Shown: positions 1-8,330, counted from the stretch's first letter. The stretch: 13,899 bases of DNA from Willaertia magna (GCA_902984215.1 CADWAF010000658.1:1-13899); one strand, 5' to 3'. Numbers and translations: made by a program. The notes: a model not told the origin generated them from the letters alone.

Positions 1-3000
1 TTGAACTTTCATTTTCTTTTTATTTTATTAAAAATAATTTTGAAAAGGATTTTATTGGATTGTTTAAAAAAGGAAATTTTTTAAAGATTTTAATTTCAAA
101 ATTTAATAATAATCAATTAATTTTATTTTTAGAAGATTTTAAATTTAATTTAAATATAAATTTAAAAAGTTATTATTGGTATCATTTAATTTTAAAAATA
201 AATAAAAATTTAATTTATTGTAAAGTTATTGATTTAAAAAATTTAGAAATTTTATTGGAAGAAAACTTTACAATAAATATTAACAATTTAGATTTAATTT
301 ATTATAATTATTCAATTGAATTACCAATTACAAATGAATTAAATATAATTCCATTTAAAGGTTTTATTAAACATTTAAATTTTTTAAAAAATAAAGAATT
401 TTTACAAAATAGTTTACAAAATACTTTACAACAAAATCTTTATCCACCAATTAAATATTCAAATACACCAATCTCATTAATTACTGAACCAATTTATAAT
501 TTACAACAATTAAATTGTTTATCTCAAAATAAATTTAAAAATTTACAAAAAAATAAAATTAATTTACAAAAAAGAAAAGAAAATTCTTTACAAAAAGTAA
601 TTTTATGTCATGATATGAAAGGTGGATATATTGAAGATAAATATTTACAAGGAAGTAATAAATATTTAACTTATAATTTTAATTTTTGGCAATATATTGA
701 TATTTTTATTTATTTTAGTCATCAAAGAATATCTATCCCTCCAGGTAAGTTATTTATTATTTTAAAAATTATTTTAAAAATATTTTAAAAATTGTTTATT
801 TAAATTTATTTAAAGTTGCATGGGTTGATATTGCACATAAAAATGGTGTTGCCGTTTTAGGTAATTTTATTGTCGAATGGGAAGAAGGTTTAGAAGATTT
901 AAATAAATTATTAAATAACTATAAAGAATATTCAAAAGAATTAATTAAAATTCAAAAAGAAATTGGTTTAGATGGTTGGTTCTTTAATATTGAATCTTCA
1001 TTAAAAAACTTTCCAGAACAAACAAATAATTTAATTAAATTATTAAAATTTATTACAATGGAAATGCATAATGAAATGAACAGAAATGATTTATATATTA
1101 TTTGGTATGATTCAGTAATTGAAAGTACAGGTGATTTAAAATGGCAAAATGAATTGAATGATTTAAATTTTAATTTTTTTAATGCGTGTGATGGAATATT
1201 TTTAAATTATGGTTGGAAACCAAATATGTTAAAAAAGAGTGTAAAATTTTGTAATGAAAAGTTATGTAATGATGTCACCACATCAGATAATAATACAAAC
1301 TTAAACAATACAGCAACTGTCACAGCATCAAACTTTTCTGAAATGTCAACAATTAAAAATCAATATAATATCTATACAGGAATAGATATATTTGGTAGAG
1401 GACAATATGGTGGTGGAAAATTTAATACATATAAAGCATTACATGAAATTTGTAAAGTAAATACATCTATCGCTCTATTCGCACCTGGCTATACTTTTGA
1501 AAGTTATCCTCTTGTTAGTAATGATTTATTAAATGAAAAGAAGGAGATTGACATTTATTTTGCTAGAAAATGTTATGAAAAACGTGAAGATTTATTTTGG
1601 ACTGGTTATGGGCAAGAGATTAATTTATTGGATAATGAAAAGTGGGATTTTTGTAAAAATGATTGTAAAGAGGAGTATGGTGATTGGTTGATTGTTACAA
1701 AAGAATTAAATGATACAATTGGTTGGATTAGTAATTATAAATGGTGTAAAATGTCACAAATTATTGATTTGGATAATTTTATAATTTATTCTAATAACAA
1801 TTTACAAAATAATTTACAAAAAGAAAAAATTTACAATAATCGTTATATTGTAAACGAAAATCAACCTTTACGTTTTACATTAAATTGTTGGTATAAAGGT
1901 ACACCACCAAATTGTAATGATTTATTTTATTTAAAAATTGAATTTAGAAATTCAAATAATGAAATTATTTCCAAATTTGAAACTGGTGAATTAATTTCAA
2001 GTAACCAATGGAAATGTATTTATAAAAATTTTATTTTAGATAAAAGAATTAAATATATTTATTGGGAACATGGAGGAAAAGATGTAGAAAATTGGGCCGG
2101 ACATTATGGTACGAGAATTTCAAATTGTTCTTTTAATTTAGTAATTGAAAATAATCATTCTTCAATTACTATTCCTGTTACTGCTAATGTCAGTAATCAA
2201 AATAATTTAAAAGAAGAAGAAAATAATGAAAATAATGAAGAAAGTGAAGAGGATATAAATATTTCTAAAATTGGTGATCAATGTGTTATAAAAGGAATTT
2301 CAGATTATATTAAGGAAAGACCTATTCCATATGGATATTTAAACACTAATTTTTGTAATGGTGTTGGATTAAATTATTTTTTATTTGGTAAAATTGTAAA
2401 GGATGGTGAATGGAATAATTTAAGAAATCAAGAAATTTTACCAACTTATAGAAATGTTAAAGTTTTACAATCAAATAATAATGGTAATCAATCGAATGAA
2501 TTAAATGTCACAAATCATTTGATTTCATTTTCATTTGACTATAAAAATGTATTTATTGGTGGATCAAGTTTATTATTTAAAGGAAAGTTTAATTATAGTT
2601 TACAAAATAGTAATAATACAATTACAAGATTTAAATTATTTAAAACAAACATTCCAATCAACTGTCAAGAGTCATCATCAGCATTGTCAATTGAAATGGT
2701 CTTAAAAAGAAGAAATTTAAATTCATTTGGTAATTTAATTTTAATAACAAATAATGGAAAAGAAATTAAACTATCAACTGTTATTAAAGATAGATTATTA
2801 AATAATAACAATTCTAACAATAATAGGAAAGAAGAACAACAATTGCTATTCTATCCTAAAGTTATTGTTAATGATTTTGATAACGATTGGAAAGGTTATA
2901 TTTACGAATTGGATTTAAATCAATATTTATTAGTTAACGATATTAAGGAGTTAACAACAACAGAAATGGAAATTATTGGAATTGATTTTGAATGTGAATG

Positions 3001-3415
3001 GTGCCTAATTGGAAATGAAGAACAATTACAACAACAATTATTATTACAAAATAATTTATTACAAGATTTCAAATTAAATTTAGGTAGATTAACAATTACT
3101 AAAAAAGAAAATATTTCTAACTTGTTGGGAAATCAACAAGAAAATAAAGAAGAAAAAATCATAGAAATAACAAAGGATAAGTATATTGAAAGTAAATTAA
3201 AAAGAATTAAAGATATTGAATGTAAATTAAATTGGAGTGAAAAGTCATTGAGTGAAAATCATTTATTTGTAGATGTAAATATTTATTGGAAAGATAATGA
3301 CGAGTATAGTGATAGAATTTATTTCATTTATTTAAATGATAAATTTATTGGAACAAGTAAGGTCAATTATTACGTTGTAGAAAGTGTGGATAGCGTAAAG
3401 AATATTCCACTTTAA
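1..3415 (+). CDS. GH85 endo-beta-N-acetylglucosaminidase with nested FBA domain (5'-partial; exons 1-744 and 816-3415)
   Basis: ENGase cleaves between the two core GlcNAc residues of N-glycans, normally in the cytosol on free or misfolded-glycoprotein glycans. The reading frame is open to the window edge (codons begin at base 3) with no convincing ATG, so the N-terminus lies outside. Segments in order: a LamG-like stretch (about 36-415); a Leu-Gln/Asn-rich linker; the GH85 start with CHDMKGGY (606-629) and YFSH (711-722); after splicing IPPVAWVD; the catalytic motif DGWFFNIES with Asn at 986-988 and the acid/base Glu at 992-994; WYDS, the CDGIFLNY segment and LFAPGY (1475-1492); then an FBA-like domain (about 1613-2149); an acidic linker; the returning GH85 segment FCNGVG (2348-2365); GGSSLLF (2558-2578); and the C-terminal beta domains. 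The GH85 identity and catalytic pair are seen directly. The FBA insertion is argued separately. Stop TAA at 3413-3415. Intact apart from the missing 5' end. Confidence 0.9.
36..415 (+). other. Possible LamG/concanavalin-like domain N-terminal to GH85
   Basis: This part of the ENGase exon has the pattern of LamG-type beta-sandwiches: an early 'LFKKGN' strand, 'NNQLILFLED', an aromatic 'WYHLILKI' (compare W-H-H-V-A-V in the family) at about 177-200, and near the end 'FKGFIKHLNFL', which resembles the closing F-x-G-x-I-x-x-L-x-x-x strand. The similarity is one of pattern only, with low identity. The domain probably begins before the window. It could instead be a lineage-specific N-terminal extension of no known fold. 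Confidence 0.42.
745..815 (+). other. Intron 1 of the ENGase gene (71 nt)
   Basis: The donor GTAAGT follows CCAG and the acceptor is TTTAAAG. Joining 744 to 816 turns ATC CCT CCA G|TT GCA TGG into Ile-Pro-Pro-Val-Ala-Trp, the conserved GH85 'IPPVxW' segment. The upstream frame otherwise runs into a stop at 786-788. The intron is almost pure A/T and carries three near-copies of ATTTTAAAAAT. Confidence 0.93.
1613..2149 (+). other. FBA (F-box-associated, Fbs-type) domain nested in the GH85 catalytic region
   Basis: FBA domains of FBXO2/FBXO6 bind the chitobiose core of N-glycans. In order, this stretch has the family landmarks: an 'EKWDF' and 'GDWLIV' opening, 'YKWCKMSQIIDL' (family: EWC-x-K-x-Q-V-I-D-L) at 1736-1771, 'LNCWYKG' (family DWY-x-G) at 1880-1900, an 'FRNSNNEIISKFETG' strand pair, 'WKCIYKNF', 'IYWEHGGKD' (family: F-E-H-G-G-x-D) at 2057-2083, and 'NWAGHYGTRISNCS' (family: W-x-G-x-x-G-x-R-V-T-N-S) at 2090-2131. 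Of the Fbs1 glycan-contact triad Tyr-Trp-Lys, recalled from the structural literature, only Trp (2093-2095) is kept; the flanking positions are Asn and Ala. No F-box is visible in the window. A loop rich in Asn/Gln/Leu is inserted after the 'IIDL' strand. Confidence 0.85.
2150..2320 (+). other. Acidic low-complexity linker between the FBA insert and the returning GH85 segment
   Basis: It encodes an Asn/Ser stretch, then a Glu/Asn-rich run (about 2210-2260), then the approach to the 'PIPYGYLNTNFCNGVG' barrel segment. A flexible linker here is what a nested domain needs to leave and re-enter a TIM barrel. The linker role is inference from composition and position. Confidence 0.6.
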
Positions 3416-3419
3416 TAAA
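3414..3419 (+). terminator. AATAAA poly(A) signal overlapping the ENGase stop codon
   Basis: The stop TAA (3413-3415) is part of TAATAAAA, so the canonical hexamer shares two bases with the stop codon. The 68-base gap to the end of convergent SEC3 leaves little room for a 3' UTR. Confidence 0.5.
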
Positions 3420-3472
3420 ATTAATTTGTTTGTTAACAATTTTTTTCACTCTTTACAATGGTATAATAATAA

Positions 3473-3478
3473 TTTATT
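3473..3478 (-). terminator. AATAAA poly(A) signal of the SEC3 gene
   Basis: TTTATT on the plus strand reads AATAAA in the SEC3 sense, 6 bases past its stop codon. The two convergent genes therefore have facing poly(A) signals within the same 68-base gap. Confidence 0.5.
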
Positions 3479-3483
3479 GAAAT

Positions 3484-6400
3484 TTACACTAACTTGTACT
3501 GTTTCTCTTCATTATCAAAAATATTTTCTAAATCTCTTGAAGGATATAATTTACAATTTGTATAACATTCATTTACAATAGATTCTAATCTTTCATATTT
3601 CGTTACAAAATATTTTCTTAAACGTGACCAAATCTCTTTATGTAAAACTTTTGGACCTCTTTCCTCAATAGATTTTGGAATTTTATAAGAAGATTCATCA
3701 ACATTCTTTTGACCAATATGTTTATCCATTCTTTTCATTAATTCATGAATTCCCTTTTGTATTTCATGTTCATCATATCTTTTAATTAATTCTTTAACTT
3801 TTGATTTAGAAAATTGAGTTTGATAAATAATATCTTCTTTTGAACAAGTTTTTAAACAATCTTCCATTCCTTCAATAAATTTAAATAAATGTTCAAACTT
3901 CCAATTAATCATCCAAACAATATAAAATCTACAAGCATCTTCAAATCTCTTTTTAGAAATTTCAACTTGTTTTTGAATATCTGGATTTTGACTTAGATTT
4001 GGTCTTTTATTAATTGAATGATAAAAATATGAATAATTTTTCATTCTAAATGAAGATGAATGTTTTTCATCTGTTTGTGCTAATTTCTCAATTGTTTCAA
4101 ACATTGCTTTTATAATTTTTAAATAATCTGTTGCTGCACCAGTTGTAGATAAATCACTAAAATTAGCTAAAATAGTTTCAAATCTATCATTAAAATATGA
4201 AAATTTTACAATAAATGGTACAACATGTATTTTCTTAATATTACATTTAAATTCATTAATTGAATTAATTTGTTTTGTAATAAATTTATGTATTACTTGT
4301 TGTACTAATGTTTTACAATAAATTATAAATTCAGATATATAATTACTTTTACTATTAAATAATCTATATTGTTTTTCAATTGCTAAACTCATTGAAAGTG
4401 AATAAAATCTATCCGTATGTTTCTTAATATATTGAACTAATGCTTCAAAATCTTCATTTACACCTTTAAATAACTTTTCTAACATGATAAATAGTTCTGA
4501 TTTTGTATTTGTTATTGTTGGCATTGTTGTCACTAATGAACCACTAGTTGCACTATTTACACTACTAATAGATGCTCTATTAATGTGATGATCAGCAGTG
4601 TTATCTGTATTATCTTCATCACTATCTTGTTGATCATTAATAGCTAAAGTATTATTTGATTCTTCTAATAAAAAGAATTTTGTAATATACATTTGTTCAT
4701 GATACATTACATTACAAACAGTATTTAAACAATAAGCAAATAAAGTATCAACTCTATTTGATAAAGTAGATTGACCTTGTCTAACATATTCAATTACTTC
4801 ATCATCTAATTCAGTTTCATCATCTGAAAAATCAATTTCAGTACCAATCTCAGTTTGTTCATCATCATCTACCATAATAGAATTTCTATTTGATGAATTA
4901 TTATTATTTAATAAATGTGGTGAAACTTTTAATTTCGTTGAAGTTCTCTTTGTAATTGCCTTTTCATTAAGTTGTGAACTTTTAGTTCCCAATAGGAAAG
5001 TTTTCTTTTCTTTATTTTCTTTATTTGATTTAATTGTTTGTTTAACATCTAAAATAAATTCATGTATTTCTTTACGATAAGGTGTTTGTAAATTATCAGA
5101 ATAAATATTTTGTAACATTTCCATTGGTCTATCTAACATTTTATCTTTCTTTAAATGTAAAATAAAACTCTTATTCATTTCTTTTGATTTTAATTTTAAC
5201 ATTTCAAATAATTCAACATCTTTAATTGCTTCTTGTGTTGATCTAACACATTCCATTAAAGTATTATATTTAGATAAATCTTTATGTATTGCATCTTTAT
5301 GTAATTGTATAATTTCTTTATTAAATGAATTATAATTTAAAGATGTTTCAATTGTAAATTTAAAATTCTTTCCACGTTGTTTTAAAATATTTACAGATAA
5401 TTTTGAAATAAATTTCTTTAAATAAACTTTAAATCTATTTACTAAATTAAATCTTAATATTTGAAAATATTTATTTCTTTCTTTAACTGCAATCATTTCA
5501 TCCATTCCATCTTGTAATTTATCATTTAAAGATTTTTGTAATTTATCTACAGCATCATTAATCTTATTTAACTTTCCATCAAATGGATCATTTAAAATAC
5601 TTTGTATATAACTATCATCAAACTCTAATTTATTAATTAAATTATCTAACTCATCAGATAATCTTTTTAAATTTCTAGCTTGTACTTCCATATTATTATT
5701 TTCAGATTCAATCTGTACAATATCTTTCTGCATTAACATTAATTTTTTATTATATCTTTCTAACCAATCATTCATATCAACTAATTGTACTTCTGCAGAT
5801 TCTAATTGTGAAATAACTAATTCCCATTGTTCTTGTTTCTGTAAAATTGTGTGAATATTTTCTCTTTCATAAATTGCTAATCTTTGAGATAATTCACTTG
5901 CAACTAATTTTGCATCACTTATATCTTGATTAAATTGTTCAATTACTTTTTTCATTATCTTTTCTTCTTCTTCTGTAATTAAATCTCTTTGACTCATTAT
6001 ATCACCAATCTCTTCATTACTAAATAAATTATCTTCTTCATTTAATAATTCATCTTCTTCATCTACAGTTAAATATTCACTTAACTCAATTAAATTAATA
6101 TTTTCTAAAATTGGTTCATTTCTAAAATTTTCTCTCATTAACTGTAAAATTTTAGAAATAAAAATATTTAATTGTTCTTTTGATTCACAAATAACTTTAA
6201 ATCCACGTTTTTCATTTGAAAAATTTAATGTAATTTCTTTAACATTATCTTCTGAACCTTCAATCTTACTTAACCTTTTTAACTTAAATTGTTTCTCTAT
6301 ATGAAAACAACCATCCTTCTTTTTTATACTTAAAATCCTAACTTTATAGCCTTTCTTTTTCTTTGAAGTACTTATCATTTTCTTTTTTGTTGTTAAGCAA

Positions 6401-6597
6401 AGAATTTTATTTTCAGTAACTTTACCCTTTTTTTTATCAATGTTAATTTGAGAAACGTTTATTACTGAAATTAATTGTTCTCCACTTGCGATGGTGAAGA
6501 GTTGTTGAATTAATTCTTTCCATAATTCTTCATTATCGGAAGTCCCGTTGGCATTATTGCTTGTCATTGATGACGCAGCGTTAGTATCACCCGCCAT
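3484..6597 (-). CDS. SEC3: Exocyst complex component 1 (Sec3/EXOC1), 1037 aa
   Basis: Sec3 is the exocyst subunit that helps mark plasma-membrane sites for vesicle tethering by binding PI(4,5)P2 and Rho-family GTPases. Seen from the chosen Met: a Sec3-type PH domain at about residues 25-158, opening with 'QLISVINVSQ' (compare the LLSIVNV signature of EXOC1), with lysine clusters near 55-59, 71-73 and 79-82 suited to phosphoinositide binding; an acidic stretch at about 170-210; a coiled-coil at about 205-340 aligning with the EXOC1 helical N-domain; then a long alpha-helical C-terminal rod. Two Ser/Asn/Asp-rich inserts interrupt the rod (plus-strand positions about 4790-4920 and 4510-4660). 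It is somewhat longer than human EXOC1, mostly because of these inserts. I chose ATG 6597, directly preceded by an A-run; an upstream in-frame Met at 6660 lies inside the neighbouring gene. Single exon, intact. Confidence 0.88.
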   Translation of the reverse strand: MAGDTNAASSMTSNNANGTSDNEELWKELIQQLFTIASGEQLISVINVSQINIDKKKGKVTENKILCLTTKKKMISTSKKKKGYKVRILSIKKKDGCFHIEKQFKLKRLSKIEGSEDNVKEITLNFSNEKRGFKVICESKEQLNIFISKILQLMRENFRNEPILENINLIELSEYLTVDEEDELLNEEDNLFSNEEIGDIMSQRDLITEEEEKIMKKVIEQFNQDISDAKLVASELSQRLAIYERENIHTILQKQEQWELVISQLESAEVQLVDMNDWLERYNKKLMLMQKDIVQIESENNNMEVQARNLKRLSDELDNLINKLEFDDSYIQSILNDPFDGKLNKINDAVDKLQKSLNDKLQDGMDEMIAVKERNKYFQILRFNLVNRFKVYLKKFISKLSVNILKQRGKNFKFTIETSLNYNSFNKEIIQLHKDAIHKDLSKYNTLMECVRSTQEAIKDVELFEMLKLKSKEMNKSFILHLKKDKMLDRPMEMLQNIYSDNLQTPYRKEIHEFILDVKQTIKSNKENKEKKTFLLGTKSSQLNEKAITKRTSTKLKVSPHLLNNNNSSNRNSIMVDDDEQTEIGTEIDFSDDETELDDEVIEYVRQGQSTLSNRVDTLFAYCLNTVCNVMYHEQMYITKFFLLEESNNTLAINDQQDSDEDNTDNTADHHINRASISSVNSATSGSLVTTMPTITNTKSELFIMLEKLFKGVNEDFEALVQYIKKHTDRFYSLSMSLAIEKQYRLFNSKSNYISEFIIYCKTLVQQVIHKFITKQINSINEFKCNIKKIHVVPFIVKFSYFNDRFETILANFSDLSTTGAATDYLKIIKAMFETIEKLAQTDEKHSSSFRMKNYSYFYHSINKRPNLSQNPDIQKQVEISKKRFEDACRFYIVWMINWKFEHLFKFIEGMEDCLKTCSKEDIIYQTQFSKSKVKELIKRYDEHEIQKGIHELMKRMDKHIGQKNVDESSYKIPKSIEERGPKVLHKEIWSRLRKYFVTKYERLESIVNECYTNCKLYPSRDLENIFDNEEKQYKLV

Positions 6598-6644
6598 TTT
6601 TTTTTGATAAATTTTTTTTTTAATTTTTTTAAATTTAAATTTAT
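6598..6644 (-). promoter_or_regulatory. 47-base spacer: D123-like 3' end and SEC3 5' leader/promoter
   Basis: Between the stop of the D123-like gene (6645-6647) and the SEC3 ATG there are only 47 bases, nearly all A/T, with long A-runs in the sense direction ending at the SEC3 ATG. The sense strand reads AATAAATAAAT across the D123-like stop (6640-6649). Either SEC3 has its promoter inside the upstream gene or the two are co-transcribed. Confidence 0.55.
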
Positions 6645-6649
6645 TTATT
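6644..6649 (-). terminator. AATAAA poly(A) signal enclosing the D123-like stop codon
   Basis: The TAA stop of the D123-like gene lies within AATAAA, and a second overlapping AATAAA follows at 6640-6645. The same stop/hexamer overlap is seen for the ENGase gene. Confidence 0.45.
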
Positions 6650-8174
6650 GTAAATAACATTTGGATTGATGACTTGATTCTTTGTTTGTTGTTGTTGTAA
6701 CTGTTGTTGTTGATTCTAATTGAATTAATAAATTTCTAACTTCTTGACTCAAATCATTTCTAATTTCCTCAGTTGTCTTTTCTTGTTTATTAAATAAAAA
6801 TTGTACTTCTTTCAATACTTTTTCTTCTTTTTCTTCTTTTAAAGAAGTATTATCACTGCTGGTAGTAGTGGAAGTGATATCATTAGTGGAATACCACTTT
6901 CCACTTAAAACATTACAATCTTCTTCTTTCTTCCAATCAAAAAGACATGCCGCTGTTTGTTTACAAAATGGATTAATTTCAATTAACCAAATTTTTAATT
7001 CTCTTTCTAAAAGTTCAATATTTTCTTGTTTTAAATTTTGATTATTGACATTTTCTTGATTTAATTTATTAAAATCAAAATCAATTGTAATATCCATTAC
7101 AAAATCTTCAGTTGTTTGTAAACAATTACAAATTTTATTTTTTAAATCTTCAATTTTTTTAATTAAAATTTCTTTTATATTTTTTAATTCTTTTAAATAA
7201 CAAGATTTAAAATATTGTGTAATTCCAGTAATTTTATGTAAATTTTCCTTTTTAAAATACTTTACAAAAACTCTAAATTCATATTCCGGAAATTTAATTT
7301 CTTTAAATAAACGAATTACAATTTGTTGATCTTTTACAATAAAATTTTCATTTTTTTTATCCTTTTCATCTAAAAATAGTAAAGTTCTAAATAAATCATA
7401 ATAAACTCTTTCAGAAAAAATAAATAATAAAATGGCTTGTAAATTATTGTAAACTTTTAAAGTATTTGAAAATGTTCTAATTACAGAAATTGATTCATCT
7501 AATTTACAATCTTTTAAATAAAATTTTAATTTTTCTAAAAATAAATCTTTAAATTCTAAACTTGCATCTTTTGGTGATCTAGTTGATAATCTTGTAAAAA
7601 AAGAAATTGTTTTTTTAATTTCATTAAATTCATTAAATTCTTGTTGTAAACTTTCCATTTCATTTCCAATTAATTCCATTAAATTTTGTAAATTATTTAC
7701 ATCATTTTTTGTAAAAATATTTTGATGTTGAATCTTATTAAAAAATTCTTCAAAAATATTTTCCTTTACAATAATGTTATTCTTTTCCAAATTTATTTTT
7801 GACTTTTCAATTAACCAATCCATTAACTCTAATTTTCTTTTAATAAATAAATTTTCACTTTTATCATTAATTTTATCATTTTTAATTTTATCATTATTAT
7901 TTTCATTGTCATTTAATAATTCCTTTTCAGTTAATAAATTTCTAATATATTTATGAAATAATTCATAGAAATGAATGATTGATATCATTTGACCAATAGT
8001 GATGGAAATAAATTTAGTTGGAAAGGTTAAATCTTTACATTTATTATACCATTCTTCAACTTTAAATTGACATTTAGGAGTTTGTGGAATGATAAAATCA
8101 TCTATATTATCTATTATACAATCATTTGACGCGTTATTGCTATCACCTTGTTGTTGCTTATCCTCGTTTGACAT
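6645..8174 (-). CDS. D123/CDC123-like ATP-grasp family protein, 509 aa
   Basis: CDC123 is an ATP-grasp protein needed to assemble translation factor eIF2. This protein shares the D123 fold signatures in order: 'RLSTRSPKDA' at residues 195-204 (true CDC123 usually has a W-S-x-P-R-D-A form), 'EFRVFVK' at 299-305, 'ITGITQYF' at 315-322, 'FVMDITID' at 358-365 and 'IWLIEINPF' at 395-403, then 'LFDW'. The likely Mg/ATP ligands Asp361, Glu399 and Asn401 are present. About 190 residues precede the first motif, including an Asn/Lys low-complexity run at 88-107. The length (509 against about 330 for CDC123) and the SPKD variant suggest a paralogous D123 subfamily, so I would not assume the eIF2 role. 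ATG 8174 follows an A-run. Single exon. The A-rich leader and short gap tie it closely to SEC3. Confidence 0.75.
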   Translation of the reverse strand: MSNEDKQQQGDSNNASNDCIIDNIDDFIIPQTPKCQFKVEEWYNKCKDLTFPTKFISITIGQMISIIHFYELFHKYIRNLLTEKELLNDNENNNDKIKNDKINDKSENLFIKRKLELMDWLIEKSKINLEKNNIIVKENIFEEFFNKIQHQNIFTKNDVNNLQNLMELIGNEMESLQQEFNEFNEIKKTISFFTRLSTRSPKDASLEFKDLFLEKLKFYLKDCKLDESISVIRTFSNTLKVYNNLQAILLFIFSERVYYDLFRTLLFLDEKDKKNENFIVKDQQIVIRLFKEIKFPEYEFRVFVKYFKKENLHKITGITQYFKSCYLKELKNIKEILIKKIEDLKNKICNCLQTTEDFVMDITIDFDFNKLNQENVNNQNLKQENIELLERELKIWLIEINPFCKQTAACLFDWKKEEDCNVLSGKWYSTNDITSTTTSSDNTSLKEEKEEKVLKEVQFLFNKQEKTTEEIRNDLSQEVRNLLIQLESTTTVTTTTNKESSHQSKCYLQ

Positions 8175-8183
8175 TTTTTAAAT

Positions 8184-8215
8184 AAATTCCTTTTAAATCT
8201 ATCAAATTCCTTTTA
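8184..8215. repeat. Two 12-bp direct repeats upstream of the D123-like start
   Basis: AAATTCCTTTTA occurs at 8184-8195 and again at 8204-8215, a 20-base start-to-start spacing, 10-41 bases upstream of the D123-like ATG. It may lie in the 5' leader or core promoter. The function is unknown and such A/T words can recur by chance. Confidence 0.4.
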
Positions 8216-8243
8216 TTTTCACTGAAAATTGGAACTTATTGTC

Positions 8244-8266
8244 CTCATGTTCACATGAACACTGAG
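8244..8266. promoter_or_regulatory. Near-palindrome upstream of the D123-like gene
   Basis: The arms TGTTCA (8248-8253) and TGAACA (8256-8261) flank CA. Outer CTCA (8244-8247) and TGAG (8263-8266) also pair, with a single unpaired C. It lies about 70-92 bases upstream of the ATG at 8174, in the least AT-rich part of this spacer, so a dimeric transcription-factor site is plausible. This is inferred from symmetry and position only. Confidence 0.35.
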
Positions 8267-8273
8267 AAAGTAG

Positions 8274-8309
8274 AAAATTACAATTTTATTGTAATTCAAT
8301 TGTAATTTT
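8274..8309. repeat. Inverted repeat with 12-bp arms between RNF181-like and D123-like genes
   Basis: AAAATTACAATT (8274-8285) and AATTGTAATTTT (8298-8309) are perfect complements around a 12-base loop. It lies 36 bases past the RNF181-like stop in that gene's sense direction and could form a hairpin in its 3' UTR. The arms are almost entirely A/T, so chance is a real alternative. Confidence 0.4.
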
Positions 8310-8330
8310 AATTTAAATAATTTAAAATAA

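Noticed and set aside
60..62. TTG as start of the ENGase gene
   Set aside because: The frame is open upstream to base 3 and the LamG-like pattern continues across this point, so the gene simply enters from outside the window.
398..600. TTTACAA repeats as a DNA-level repeat element
   Set aside because: The word follows the coding strand of every gene here (TTA CAA, Leu-Gln), so it reflects codon choice and low-complexity protein sequence rather than a mobile or regulatory repeat.
1613..2149. A separate F-box/FBA gene overlapping or interrupting the ENGase
   Set aside because: The frame is continuous on both sides with no stop, no splice-site pair at the borders and no F-box; GH85 motifs flank it.
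6598..6660. SEC3 starting at Met 6660
   Set aside because: The extra 21 residues are Lys/Phe/Ile-rich translation of the A/T spacer and overlap the D123-like gene. ATG 6597 has an A-run before it like the other starts.
7774..7956. Plus-strand frame opposite the D123-like gene
   Set aside because: Ser/Leu/Phe-rich antisense of a coding Asn/Lys/Glu-rich stretch; no independent coding signs.
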